Counted from the stretch's first letter, positions 26,605 through 42,111 are shown. The stretch: DNA of 64,000 bases from Phoenix dactylifera (GCF_009389715.1 NW_024067666.1:2893001-2957000), one strand, 5' to 3'. The notes: a model not told the origin generated them from the letters alone. Made by a program: numbers and translations.

Positions 26605-27016
26605 ATGGGAAGAGCTCCTTGCATGCTGTGAGAAGGTGGGGCTGAAGAAGAGGAGGTGGACGGCAGAGGAGGATGAGATACTGATCAAGTACATTGCGGC
26701 CAATGGAGAAGGGTCCTGGAGGTCCTTGCCTAAGAATGCAGGTATACGAAGCTCTAAACTTAGAAAGCACTGTTTTCTTCTCTAGTTTTCCTTTTCCAAG
26801 GCTCAAATCGAGCTGGCTCGATCGCTCAAGACGCCCCAGATGATGTTATACTAATTATTTGTTGGTTTGTGGGGGTCTGGAAGGCATGTTGAGGTGCGGC
26901 AAGAGCTGCAGGCTAAGGTGGATAAACTACCTCAGAGCTGACCTCAAGGGAGGCAACATTTCGAAGGAGGAGGAGGAGGAGATCATCATCAAACTCCATG
27001 CCACTTTAGGAAACCG
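26605..27016 (+). pseudogene. Captured R2R3-MYB gene fragment inside the CACTA element
   Basis: On the strand opposite the transposase remnant, 26605-26741 encodes MGRAPC, then [20 protein letters not shown] and WRSLPKNA. After a 142-bp intron with GT-AG ends, 26884-27016 encodes [20 protein letters not shown] and NISKEEEEE...KLHATLGNR, stopping at what would be the donor of the second MYB intron (27017). This is most of an R2R3 DNA-binding domain, closest from memory to subgroup-7 (MYB11/12/111, P1) flavonol/phlobaphene regulators. A 4-base insertion (a second ATGC after codon 6) shifts the frame, and the rest of R3 and the activation domain are missing. The retained intron points to DNA-level capture. 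Confidence 0.88.
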
Positions 27017-27020
27017 GTAA

Positions 27021-27386
27021 TGAAGGAGGAGGAGGAGGCTGATCTCAGACGAGGGCAAGGTCGACGGCGGCGAGGCAGCGGAATCTTCGATCGTCGATCG
27101 GGGCTCGGGATGGAGGTGAGATTAGTTTGCTGTCGGCACGCAGCTAGGGCATCGACCGAGAGAGGATGAGGAGAGAAGGTTGGGCGAGCGTTAAAAACAA
27201 GAAAAAAACAAAGAGGAGGAGGAGGAGGAGGAGGCTTACCTCATATGAGGGCAAGGTCGATGGTGGCGGGGAAGCAAAATCTTCGATTGCCGATCGGGGC
27301 TCGGGATGGAGGTGAGATCAGTTTGATGTCGACGCGCAGCTAGGGCATCGACCGAGAGAGGGTGAGAGAAGGGGGCCGGGCGAGCG
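27021..27386. repeat. Two-copy tandem repeat (period about 196 bp) in the CACTA element
   Basis: About 27021-27190 and 27213-27386 repeat each other with few changes. Both start with a GAGGAGGAG run and share GAGGGCAAGGTCGA, GATCGGGGCTCGGGATGGAG and AGGGCATCGACCGAGAGAG. It directly follows the MYB fragment, so part may come from the captured locus or be an internal duplication of the element. Confidence 0.75.
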
Positions 27387-27873
27387 GTTGGGAGGGTTTT
27401 ATATTTTTTAACGACGCTTTTAAGCGTCGTCGTTTCTAAATGTTTTAACGACGCTTTAGAGCATCGTCACTTCTGGAGCTTTACCGATGCAAGGGGGAAG
27501 CGTCAGCAAAGGTTGGTGTTGAGCTAAACTTTTACGACGCTTCCCCCTAGCATCGGGAAAACACAGTCGGCAAAACTCACATTTGCTGTAGTGATGTATA
27601 TGGTTCTCCATTAAGAGTCCTCATAGCAAATGAGCAAGGAACCTGAAAGTGGTCTTAAACTTATAATCTTCCAGAAACTTGCAATGTATATATTAAGAAC
27701 CCCAAATTGAAAAATATAGTGCAATTCCATTCTCTCCATGCAAAAAAAAGAGAAAAAGCTTCAACTGAAACTGTAAACCGAGACCAAGTAGCCTCGTCTG
27801 CCTGCTGCTAAGCAAGGCATCACACCATCAACACAGAGCTGTTTCGAACTCCAAACAGGTTTGGCCGTAGTTG

Positions 27874-31844
<3,971 letters not shown>

Positions 31845-32108
31845 CTTTGGTTCTTGTTCTCCCCGGGCGTTCATTTGTTTCAATGGTTTCTGCATGGAGA
31901 TAAGAGCTAGCCGTCGGTCAGTCTTCGCTTTCTCGGGCCGGATGACCTCATGGTGCATTAATTAGACATTTAGATGTGGCAATTGATGATTTGTCTTCTT
32001 CTGTTCGTTGTCACGGAAGTTGGTTGGCTCACGAAATTAATGGCTCACCGGTTCCCATCATAACTCTCCATCATGCCAAAAGACAAACAAAAATATATCA
32101 TATGATAT

Positions 32109-32543
32109 TCTATAAATAATAAATTTTAATTTTTTTATAAATATCCTCTTAAATATCGAATTTTACGTAAATATTTTTTTAAAATTAATTTTTATATACA
32201 TACCCTCCTAAAATACTTATTTTGCTATTCTTTCTTTTTTTTAATCCTTATTAGCAGTTTCAAATTAAAATAACTAAAATATTCTTAATGGATAAATGTG
32301 CCAAAAAAAATATTTTTAAGACGATCATGATGAAAAATAAAAAATAATTTTAAAATTTTATTTTATTTTTAATTAAAATAAATATGATTTTTATTAACAG
32401 TGTTAAAAGAACTGTTATATTAGGAATATTTGTGCAAAAACAGTATTTTATAAGGATAAATAAATAAATATAAATTTTAAGAGAATATTTACATAAATTT
32501 AAATTTTTAGAAGGGTATTTATAAAAAAATCTAAATTTTTATT
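32109..32543. mobile_element. AT-rich MITE with about 110-bp TIRs and a 9-bp duplication
   Basis: The ends form a long imperfect inverted repeat: the left TTTTTTTATAAATATCC block matches the complement of the right end (TTTTTTTATAAATACCC), with similarity going on for roughly 110 bp. It is flanked by the 9-bp direct repeat atatgatat (32100-32108 and 32544-32552). A 9-bp duplication suggests a Mutator-like relative. No coding content. It lies in the divergent promoter region between two CYP81 genes. Confidence 0.7.
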
Positions 32544-32575
32544 ATATGATATATATGTGTGTGTGTGTGTTATAG

Positions 32576-32606
<31 letters not shown>

Positions 32607-32878
32607 GAAAATGGAGGCTTTCAGTAAAGCTCCTCATTCATCATCAATGCTCGAAGCCATGGCTAAATCTTATTTAATTTCAGGCGCAGACACGTCGAAC
32701 GTGATAGGCGAAGGGGCAGTTTCGGAAATTCAAAGAAGGGAGAACCCCGCAGACATCAAAATTAATCCACGACCTACGCGAGGTCTAAGCACCCCGTGAT
32801 CCACCCCCTTCCAACCACGCCCCAACCTTAGCGTTTTAATTACCTAAACCCCCCTCCTAAAATATATATATATATATA

Positions 32879-33504
32879 GGGGATTGATAACCTACTCTCT
32901 GTTATGGTAGGTTATCAATCTACCCATTTTTCATTTGACAAAAAATACCCTTACTTTTTATAACTTTTAAGGGTACTTTATGTCTTTTTACAATCTCACA
33001 TTTACTCACCCTCTTAACCCCTCCAATTAATGCTCTCTCCCTCTCTCTCTCTCTCTCATACATATACATATACATATGCATGCATACATACATACACATA
33101 CATACATACACACACATACATACATACATACATACATACACATACATACATACATACATACATACACATACATATATACACATACACACATACATACATA
33201 CATACATACATACATACATACATACACACACACACATATACATACATACATAGACATACATACATACATATACATACATGCATACGTATGTATGTACATA
33301 CATGCATACACACACATATACACACACACCGGAGAGAGAGAGAGGGAGAGAGCATTAATTGGGGGTTGAAAGGGTGAGTTAATGTGAGATTGTAAAAAGA
33401 CATAAAGCACCCTTAAAAGTTACAAAAAATAAGGGTATTTTTTGTCCAATGAAAAATGGATAGATTGATAACCTACCATAACAGAGAGTAGGTTATCAAT
33501 CCCC
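32879..33504. mobile_element. Second Micron-like MITE, inverted relative to the first
   Basis: Same terminal sequences, nested hairpin ends and flanking (TA)n as the element at 30.1 kb, but in the opposite orientation (CATA-type core on this strand; CCGGAGAG junction at the right). It is 626 bp long; the extra length is mostly in the tetranucleotide core. It sits in the spacer between the divergent minus- and plus-strand CYP81 genes. Confidence 0.8.
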
Positions 33505-33543
<39 letters not shown>

Positions 33544-34387
33544 AAAAGAGAGAGAGATAGATATTTCAAAAAAATTTCAATTAAAATTTTATTTATTACT
33601 ATGTATAGATATATTTTTACTTTATATGGCACAAAAGATGATGGTATCTGGAGTTTCTTAATCTTTCTGAAATTACACTTACATGTGAAATTTTCTTACA
33701 AAAGATTAATGGGTGGTCTAGCGCATCAGACTCCATAGGTAGGGCTATTATGTGCGGGGTGACCATACATGATGACCCAGCACATACAATTAAGGGCATA
33801 TTATCATGAAAACATTATAACATTACAAACGGAGAAAGACTAAGGGTTAAGGTCTAATAAAGTGCATGTTGTCTCTTAAATATTCTAAGAAAAACACGAG
33901 TTTTCTCTTTCCTCATATGACAGAATGCATGAAAAAATAAAAAAATAATTAATATCAAAAACTATTTATATTTAAAATTGATATAAAAAAATGAGTTTTG
34001 AGAAAAATGTTTAGTCAAAAAATAATGCAAATGGAAATAATATTTGTTATTGATATCAAAATCAACTATTATAATGTGTTATGACATATTCATTTATTAA
34101 GAAAAAGAAATTTATTCTTCAAGTGAGAAGGTATTAAGATCTTATAAACATATGAAGGGCAAGTAATTTTTGATGAATATGATGGTTCTAAATAATAAAT
34201 ACAGGTTTTATTCAATATGGTTCTTTATGAAAATATAGCAATATAATATCATGATAATAAGTTTATTATCATATCAACTATATTAAATAAAGAATTTTTC
34301 ATTAGTATTACTATATTAAATAATAAGTTTCCTGGGTCACTAAAAAAAAAAAAAGTCCAGTTTTTTTTTAAAAAAAGGACCGAGTGT
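33505..34387. other. AT-rich spacer upstream of the first plus-strand CYP81
   Basis: Starts with TA and GA microsatellite (to about 33560). No gene or transposon end seen up to 34340. From the A13 run at 34341-34353 onward the sequence matches that upstream of the last CYP81 (62470 onward). Confidence 0.5.
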
Positions 34388-34429
34388 TAGGTCAAACACA
34401 AAAAAACTATATATCGTCATCGCTTACAT
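34388..34429 (+). promoter_or_regulatory. 42-bp promoter segment with TATA-like box, CYP81 at 34.5 kb
   Basis: This segment carries TATATAT at 34408-34414, about 100 bp before the ATG. The copy at 53.2 kb lacks the whole segment: its GAGTGT runs straight into CACATCGG. The segment recurs only in the 62.6-kb copy. Use as the core promoter is inferred. Confidence 0.5.
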
Positions 34430-34512
34430 CACATCGGCTTGAAGTCCGCCTTACACGCAAACGAAGTGATAAGGAGGACGCGGAGGCAGTCCCGTGGCGG
34501 AGATCAAAGGAA

Positions 34513-36877
34513 ATGGAAACGGCCACCTTCTACTACTGTGCGGTGCTCTTCTTGGCCCTCCTCTTTACTTCCAAAAGCTTCTTCCAATCCAAGAACGCCC
34601 GTCTCCGAAGTCCACCCACCGGTCCCCTCGCCCTCCCCGTCGTCGGCCACCTCCACCTCCTCCGCCAGCCCATCCACCGCACCCTCTCCGCCATCTCCGC
34701 CCGCCACGGCCCTCTCCTCCTCCTCCGCTTCGGCTCCCGCCCCGTCCTCCTCGTCTCCTCCCCCTCCGCCGCCGAGGACTGCTTCACCGTCAATGACATC
34801 ACCTTCGCCAACCGCCCCCAGATCCTCTCCAGCAAGCACTTCGGCTACGACTGCACCACCCTCGGCGCCTCCCCCTACGGCCCCCACTGGCGCAACCTCC
34901 GCCGCATCGCCACCCTCGAGATCTTCTCCCCCGCCCGAGTTGCTGCCTTCTCTGCCTCCCGTGCTGCTGAGGTCCGGTCGCTCCTCCGCCACCTCTTCGG
35001 CGACGGAGATAGAGCCGAGTTCAGGAAGGTGGAGATGAAGTCGAGGTTCTCGGAGCTGACGTTTAATGTGGCCATGCAGATGATAGCCGGGAGGAGGTAC
35101 TACGGGGCGGAGGCCACGGAGGTGGCAGAGGAGGGGCGGCGGTTCCGGCGAGTTATCGAGGAGGCGTTTTTGGTGGCCGGGGCATCGACTTTGGAGGACT
35201 TCTTGCCATGGGTGAGGTGGGCAGGGTGGAACAGTGCCGAGAAAAGGATGGCGAGGTTAGCGAGGGAGATGGACGAGTTGTTCCAAGAGATGGTGGAGGA
35301 GCGAAGAAAGAAGAGGGGAAGAGAGGAGGGAAAGACAACTATTATCGATGTTATGTTGGAGATGCAGGAGGCCGAGCCTGGTTACTACACCGACGAGATC
35401 ATCAAAGGAATAATTCTGGTACGTACGTTCATATATAGTAGCTTCTTTGATTCGATCTACTTCTATCACCAAGAATCATAAACTCTATTCAAACTGTTCT
35501 CTACAGTGGAAGTTTTTCCCCGTGAGAGAGATGGGGGAAAAAAGGTTTAAATGAATAGAATTCCTTCTTTGTTTATTTTTCTGCCTCCACCGATTATGGC
35601 AAGAAATTAAGGTGGGAAGGTGACATTCATTAAAACTCAAAATATGCTGGCGTGGTACTTCTCCATCCTCCATAAAATACCAACCACTAAATAAATTAAT
35701 GTATAATCCATGAATGTGCGACTAACATTAAAATACAGTTACAGAAACAAATTAAGTCCAAGCAATTGATACCTAACCATGCTAGGAAATAAAAACTGCA
35801 TGTGCTCCTAGGTCGATATACCTACGAGTAGCACAACCAGACTCCATCTTCGAGTAATTAAACTTGGTGAGGAGAAGTACCTCACAAACGCTCCTGGATG
35901 AGTTAGGAACAAAGTTCATGAGGTATTACTTTATAACATATCTCATCCATCGGAGACAATTACGGTGATTAGGATGATTGTTATCTCCGATTTGAAATAC
36001 AATAAAATAAGATAGGAAGCTCATCCATACCCCTTGACCATATTGGAGGCCCTTATTTTGAATCCAGAACCAAGATTAATATCCTATAATAATAAAAATT
36101 GCTGTCAGGTTAGTGTGGGCTATATCTGGGATCAAAAACAACATCTTCTTCAAATTACTTTGCAGGAAAAAAAACAAAAAAATAGGACCTTGGTGGGCTT
36201 CATCTAATGATTTTATTTATCTCGTTTTCGCACATCTAACAATGACTATCATTTTATTTCAGAACCTAATATCAGCGGGAACGGACACTTCTGCTGGAAC
36301 CATGGAGTGGGCATTGGCCTTGCTTCTCAATCATCCAGAGGCATTAAAGAAGGCCAAAGCCGAGATAGACATGCAAGTCGGTCATGCCCGGTTGGTCACT
36401 GACCATGACCTTCGCAATCTCCACTACCTCCAGAATGTCATCAAAGAAACCCTTCGTCTATTCCCAGCAGGCCCTCTTCTCCTGCCGCACGAGTCATCCG
36501 AGCAGTGTGTCGTACAGGGATATAGTGTTCCACGCGGCACGATGTTATTGGTTAATGCTTATGCCATACAAAGGGACCCACAGCTATGGACGAATCCCTT
36601 CGAGTTTAGGCCAGAGAGGTTTGATGAAGGAGAGGGGGAGGGATACAAGAACATCCCCTTTGGGTCTGGAAGGAGGAGGTGCCCGGGGGAGGGCTTGGCC
36701 ATGAGAACTATGGGGTTAGCCTTGGGGTCTCTGATTCAGTGTTTTGAGTGGAAGAGAACGAGGGAGGAGGAGGTGGACATGACTGAAGGCTTGGGGCTCA
36801 CTATGCCCAAGGCTGAACCCTTGGAGGCCTTGTACAAGCCATGTGGAAACATGACCGACGTTCTTTCTCAAATATGA
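34513..36877 (+). CDS. CYP81-family cytochrome P450 (plus-strand copy A)
   Basis: Exons 34513-35418 (302 codons) and 36263-36877 (204 codons plus stop); the phase-0 intron is 844 bp; 506 aa. The start [11 protein letters not shown] was chosen over the upstream in-frame ATG at 34384 because the membrane anchor and family N-terminus begin here. Landmarks are anchor residues about 5-20, hinge [15 protein letters not shown]-helix WRNLRR, I-helix AGTDTS (307-312), ETLR (364-367), PERF (419-422) and heme loop [10 protein letters not shown] (435-444, Cys442). Exon 1 is strongly C-rich at third positions, as in many monocot genes. The hinge has Ser where the sister copies have Cys. It is an ER monooxygenase; the substrate is unknown. 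It is closest to the 62.6-kb copy. Confidence 0.94.
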
Positions 36878-38170
36878 CCATGCTCACATTTATGTCCCTA
36901 TAATAACTACTTTTATGATGTATCCGTACTTTAAATTTATGTGAAATATATGCATAAGCTGCAAACCAGTGAAGCGTAGAAGGATGAAATCTAATTGAGT
37001 GCAATGGTTTTCTTTGGCTAATTTATTGTCTTTTTAGTGAGGTGAGAATTAATGCATTAATTTGAAAGAAGTTGTGCTACTTGCTGGCCTTTCGAAGCCA
37101 AACTTCTTTCATATTGCTACTACATCTGCTTCACTAAAGTAGCATAGTCTGTTTTAGCATATAAGTTACTCCTCCTTATTTCAATTGCTTTTGTTGATCT
37201 CTTGAGTGATTTAGGATTTTGTTTTTATTTTACCTCTGATGAAAGGATATCTTCAATTCCCTTTTTTTTTCATACTAAATTCATTGATTGAATCTGCCCT
37301 ATATATTGAACCGACATTGTTTTCTTTTGGAAACAAAAAGCTATTGTAGATCTTTAATCCATTCAATTTAGCCCATAGTTTGTTGTTGTTTGCAGGCCCA
37401 ACTAACCAGATTCAATCATGCGCTGTTCTCCTATAAATTGTAAACTCAATCCATTCCACAAAGAACCATCATTGAGGGCTGCAAATGAGTTGGGTTAACC
37501 CTTAACTTGACCTGGTTCCATCTGGATTCGACGTGGTCCAACCGATTGCTCAGACTTGTGGTTCAGGTCGAGATCAAGATCAAGAAAAATGACTTGCTCG
37601 AAAAAGTGGGTCAATATCTAGGTCATATATTTTCATACTTAATGCGATTCATATAATAGTTGGGCCAAAATGGTCCAATTTATCGGGACTAAGCTTGGTC
37701 CAATCTGATTGAATCCAAAAACCCATTACTTTAACAACCCTAAACCATGTATAATTATCGAATTCCATGCATATGTTTGTATGATGGGGATTAAGCTTTT
37801 TCGTCTACGTCGAAGATCCGATAATAGTTAAATAATGGTAACGATATTAATAGCAGAAATTTATATTAATTTTGGTTTTCTAATTCTTTCTACTTGTTAT
37901 CCATGTCATTATTTCTTCACCTTTTAAATGTATAATGGATAGTACAATTTTAAAAAGTTAATTCATTGACCTTGATCCTATATTTGATTTGATATAGAAA
38001 CTAGCACATTATGTTGGGTCTACGTACGCACCCACCTTAGCCTGAATTATCAAATTGATTTAAAATAATTTTTCATATACTTGACCCAACTTGATGGTTT
38101 AGTTTGGATCTTGAAATAAATCATCCAAGGAAGCATCTCCTGGTGTGGCAATAAGCCTACTCAGCTCATT
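36878..38170. other. 3' flank of CYP81 copy A, part of the duplicated unit
   Basis: Non-coding. It is nearly the same as 55534-56830 downstream of the 53.2-kb copy, including scattered small indels, so it was duplicated together with the gene. The 3' UTR should lie within the first few hundred bases. No gene seen. Confidence 0.7.
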
Positions 38171-38174
38171 ACTT

Positions 38175-40260
38175 CCATGAACTGCTGGGTTTACAACCTT
38201 TTGAGAGCTAACTTCTGGTATGCCGGAATAATCTGCAATTCAAAATCCATGATGACCAACCTTCCAGGTGCTCTTGCTGCGTAAATTTCTTCCTCCCAAT
38301 TAAAGAGTGTTGCAGCAACAATCCGCTCGCTTAATTGGTGCTTCTCCGGACCCTTTCCTGGATCAGCACTGCTTGCAAGAGTTGACAAGCTCTCGAAAAA
38401 TGCCACCGGATCAAATAAATTATGTAGTTCCCCATGTGGAAAGCTCATAGTTCTCGATCGATGCATATATAATTGCTCTAAAGGGCCACTCCCATTCATC
38501 TCATTATTTGGCAATGCAGTGCGACGGTGAACTTCATTTTCATCAAGCAGATACCAATCAGGAATGCCGATTTCTCTACCAGGAACAAGTCGTAATTGAT
38601 AGCCAAGTAACAATGGCGTCCGGTAATTGGCTCGCCCCACGCAACTTATTTGATGCATAACTATGTGAACATCACGACCAGCTGCAATAAGATGCACTGC
38701 CAATGTTTCGTCTTAATCTTTATTGTCCCACTTAACCGGCTGCTCTGCTTGTTCTTCTGCACAAGATTCTTCTTCAATGAAAGAGACGGGCTCTCTATTT
38801 GGGCAGCTGCAATATGCCGAAAGCCTTAGTACTTGAAATACTTGCGAGGGTTCGGGATTGCTAAGAATGTCCTTATCCTTTATCTAAGAAAATTTAGCAT
38901 TCAATAGGGTTGCAATTGCGTTACTTGCTCAATTTTTGGCTTCAATCTTCTAAGATATCGCGCTATAGTTTGCTCTTCGAGCTTTTTGATATCACATATC
39001 ATAAAAAGTTATTCAAAATTCTATTGTGTGTGTGGCCTTCTACGGTCATGTCACACTGCCAAAGATTGTAGTGCTTTAGAATTTTTCTTGGTGGTAACCT
39101 TCAGGGAAAAACTTATGTTTGAGTTCGCAATGCATCTTGTCTCACGTTTGTATCGTGCCACATTCTTCATGCTCACATTGTCACTTCAGATTCTTCAACC
39201 AAATTAATGTGTACTTCTAGAGTTTGATGGCGACTAACTTGACACATTGATCATGGCAAATTTTGTTGAGTTCGACAAGTCATTTGACGGTGTGGAACCA
39301 ACCAACAGAGATATCAGCTTGCAGGTATCCTTCAAAGTCGGGGATGTCTATTTTGATATCAAAGTCATGATGGTTGTGATGTGGTCTTCATTCATGTTGA
39401 TGCCATGTATCTTCTTCACTTGATGAAGCTTGTCAGTTATAGGACGGATTGAAATCTTTTAGTTTCTTATCGGAATACTTGCTTTCATCATCAAAGAGTT
39501 CTCTATCAGAGTGGTAATTGGAATCCTGACGATGTCGACGTTCATGTAAATCTTAATGTCATCGAAATCGCTGATTTTCTTATTGAAGTTGTTGAAGCCG
39601 CTGATGAAATTCATCTATTCAATATCTTGTAAATCTTGCTCATGTTCAACATACATTTCGACATTGCAATGATGAGCGGCATTTTGAAACTATGCTTCGA
39701 TACCAACTGACGCCAAAGAGGTATTGAAACTTGGACTCAAAAGTTGAAGAAGCAAGGGTATGTCGGTGCAATCGATTATGATGAAGTAGAAACCCCATTG
39801 CAAAAATGTATGATAGTCGTTGGAAGAGGAAGCAGGAATGAATCACTCTCTTTTAAGGCCGAAAACACTATATTGGGCTACCACTCTAAGCATATAGCTC
39901 TCACGTTCGTTCGCAAACCATAGGAATCTGCCAAAAAGAGTAGAGAGAGAGAGAGAATAGAAAGGAGGCAAGAATAATTTTTAGAAGAGATTTCTCATTA
40001 ATCAATAACACAAGAATCTTAAGATGATTACAAAAAGAGCTCTAGTAGGAGTATTTTAAGTAGTACACGGGGACTCTTTTTTTATCCTTGTAATATGGAA
40101 TTTCAAGTTTTATTCTAACTTGAACAATCCTAAGTACTAATTTTTCTAATAACATCAAAAGTGCTCAAAAAAAAAAATCTTACAAAAATCAAATTTTTTT
40201 TTAAAATTTAGTAACATCAGTCATTCTTAATCGATACAGAAAAATAACTAATCATCAAAA
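38175..40260 (-). mobile_element. Ty3/Gypsy LTR-retrotransposon relic, unit A
   Basis: A broken fossil read on the minus strand. From high to low coordinates there is an LTR-like region (about 39720-40260), a tRNA-primer-binding-like word TTGGTATC near 39700, a decayed Gypsy gag region (about 38880-39660), a worn zinc-knuckle region near 38800-38860, and then a captured host gene piece. No pol region is seen. It has many breaks and is older than the segmental duplication, since unit B carries the same relic. Confidence 0.7.
38191..38703 (-). pseudogene. Captured L-arabinokinase fragment inside the Gypsy relic (unit A)
   Basis: A 170-codon open segment contains two blocks of plant L-arabinokinase (ARA1-type): HLIAAGRDVHIV from the N-terminal glycosyltransferase-like part, and LLLGYQL...VPGREIGIPDWY then FNWEEEIYAARAPGRL from the linker and start of the GHMP-kinase domain. 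The long middle part of the protein is missing between them. APGRL marks the start of the GHMP sugar-kinase motif. The parent enzyme phosphorylates L-arabinose in the cytosol for cell-wall sugar salvage. The fragment has no introns and runs in the same sense as gag, which fits capture through RNA. It is not a functional kinase. Family recognition is from remembered motifs. Confidence 0.75.
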
Positions 40261-40440
40261 ACTAGTCGTGTCTTGAGACTTATATATACGGGACCGCAAC
40301 CTGTGTACCTGGGATCTGTAACCCACCTGTAACCCATGGGGCTAGGACTTGTGATATGTGCAGCATCATGTATGTCCTAGGCGCTCCAACATCAAATATG
40401 AAGAGGAGAAAACATGCATTGAATTGGATTTGCATAGAGG

Positions 40441-41019
40441 GAATTGGTTGTAAATCTCTTGAAACCTCTTAGCCTCCTCACACTTTTCCCCATCCTCCCC
40501 AAAATACCTCTTTCCGCTGATCATCCTGATCAACACATTCCCAAACTAGTCCTTGTTGTTAGAGTTGATAACAAGCCGTCTAATCAAGACCATGACCTCC
40601 TCTCCCCAAATACCATAGAACAAGTGGAGTCGAGCTGTTGAGAAAATTTTGTCTGGGGCGATTGATCACTAGAGGATCCACTAGTTGTGGCCATAGAAAG
40701 CCCATACGATGGTAGGGTCTTTGTAGCCAAGATGTTTCCCGACGAGGAGGCAGCATGGTCAGTGAAGATGACATTGTTCTTGGAGAGGCATTCCTCAGTG
40801 GCATCGTGGGCTAGGATTCGAAGCGCAGAGAGATAATTGGGCTATAACCGGCGGAGAGAGAAGGAATGGAGCAGTGGAGGGGTTTCTTTAGGAGGTGGAG
40901 ATAGGCAAGTGTAGGGAGAGAGGGAGGACAAGGTGATGAGTTCTTGCCTTGGTGGAGTAGGGTGAAGAGGGTGAGGAGAATTGTTAAGAAGATGGCTGCG
41001 TAGAAGATAATATCTATGT
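40441..41019 (-). pseudogene. CYP81 exon-1 pseudogene, unit A
   Basis: On the minus strand this matches the 5' part of the minus-strand CYP81 genes: the anchor (DIIFYAAIFL), the PPCPPSLP hinge region, and MISGKRYFGE near the far end. Homology stops after RFQEI, about 230 codons into exon 1. The start codon is ATA in place of ATG and the frame shifts several times. The rest of exon 1 and all of exon 2 are missing; the Gypsy relic lies beyond the break. Confidence 0.85.
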
Positions 41020-42047
41020 TGGTTTGGTTTTTGGAGAGTCAAGGTCTTTATTTGTCTAAATGAATTCTGCAAGAAGATAAGAGTCATTGGTTAGTTTATT
41101 TGCTAACAGAAACTATATCCTACACGACGTGTACCACATGACAATGGCAATGCATGTCGCCAATTACAGCTGCTCATTTCTGTAGTAATGGATTGAGATG
41201 AGCGGTTGTGATTGGCAGCATGAACGACTACTTGATGCACGCCATATAGGATATAATTCCTTCTTTGGCGGGGCTGGAATTGCCAATTTTTTTTATATTT
41301 TTTTCTTCTTTTTTTTTATCATAATAAAATATATGGCAGGACTTCTTTCCTTTTTATCAAGAAAAAAAGGGGGGTGCCGGTGAGAAAACCGGTCAGTTTT
41401 CTATTTCCCCGCACAATATTTATATGGCTAAAATTTGAGCAAGTCTTCAAAAACTGTTCATTTGGCAATATTTTTATTATATTATTTTTTCTTTCCAAAA
41501 ACTGTTAATTTGACAACAGCCTTTAGAGGGAAAACTTTATCTTCTTCATTTTTTCTGCACCGCCCAAATGCATCTGGTTTGGAAAACTAAACATTTACAG
41601 CAGATGATATTATTTTTTTAAACAAAATTAAGTCAAATAGCTTCAGGGCTTTACACTCTCGGATCATCTCTTCCTTGGAAATCAACGAAACTGATAATAA
41701 CACATCTCATGAGCTGCACTTTTTTTTTTTTGTGCCCTTTCTGCCGTTTTCTAAACATAAATAGCCTGTTTGAATTTATCAGTTTACTGATAACTTTAAT
41801 ATTGGATTTCAAATTATCCAATCCAACAACTTCCCGCATCAGATTACGAGCCCACCTCTCTGTCTCAGCTGTCCTTCCTGAAAGAGGAAGTTTGTTTCTC
41901 AAAAAGAAAATAAAAGGATTTAGAGGGAATATTTTTTTAAGTGTTTAGCAAGTGAATAAAGCAAGACCCACGGTAGCTCATCAAAATAGAAAAGAAAAAC
42001 AAGTAAAATTAATTAAATAAAGATCAGACAGTATGTGTATGTGTATT

Positions 42048-42111
<64 letters not shown>

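Larger units (their letters stand above)
25012..27593 (-). mobile_element. CACTA (En/Spm-like) DNA transposon with captured host sequence
   Basis: The element starts CACTACAGGAAAA and its complement starts CACTACAGCAAAT. It is flanked by the 3-bp duplication atg (25009-25011 and 27594-27596), as expected for CACTA elements. Both subterminal regions (about 25040-25320 and 27410-27590) are packed with variants of GACGCTT / AAGCGTC in both orientations, the usual layout of transposase-binding repeats. It sits in the 3' flank of the second CYP81; the matching empty site is near 20755. At 2582 bp with only a transposase remnant, it must be non-autonomous. Confidence 0.93.

Noticed and set aside
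34504-34992. Antisense 162-codon Gly/Glu/Ala-rich frame opposite CYP81 exon 1 (also at 49766 and 62633)
   Set aside because: Mirror effect of the same GC-rich exon; low-complexity product with no domain.
34439-35038. 199-codon Ser/Pro/Thr-rich frame overlapping CYP81 exon 1, with matching frames in the other plus-strand copies
   Set aside because: Third-position C-rich coding makes the shifted frame open and Ser/Pro-rich. Conservation follows from the P450 frame, and no family is recognised.
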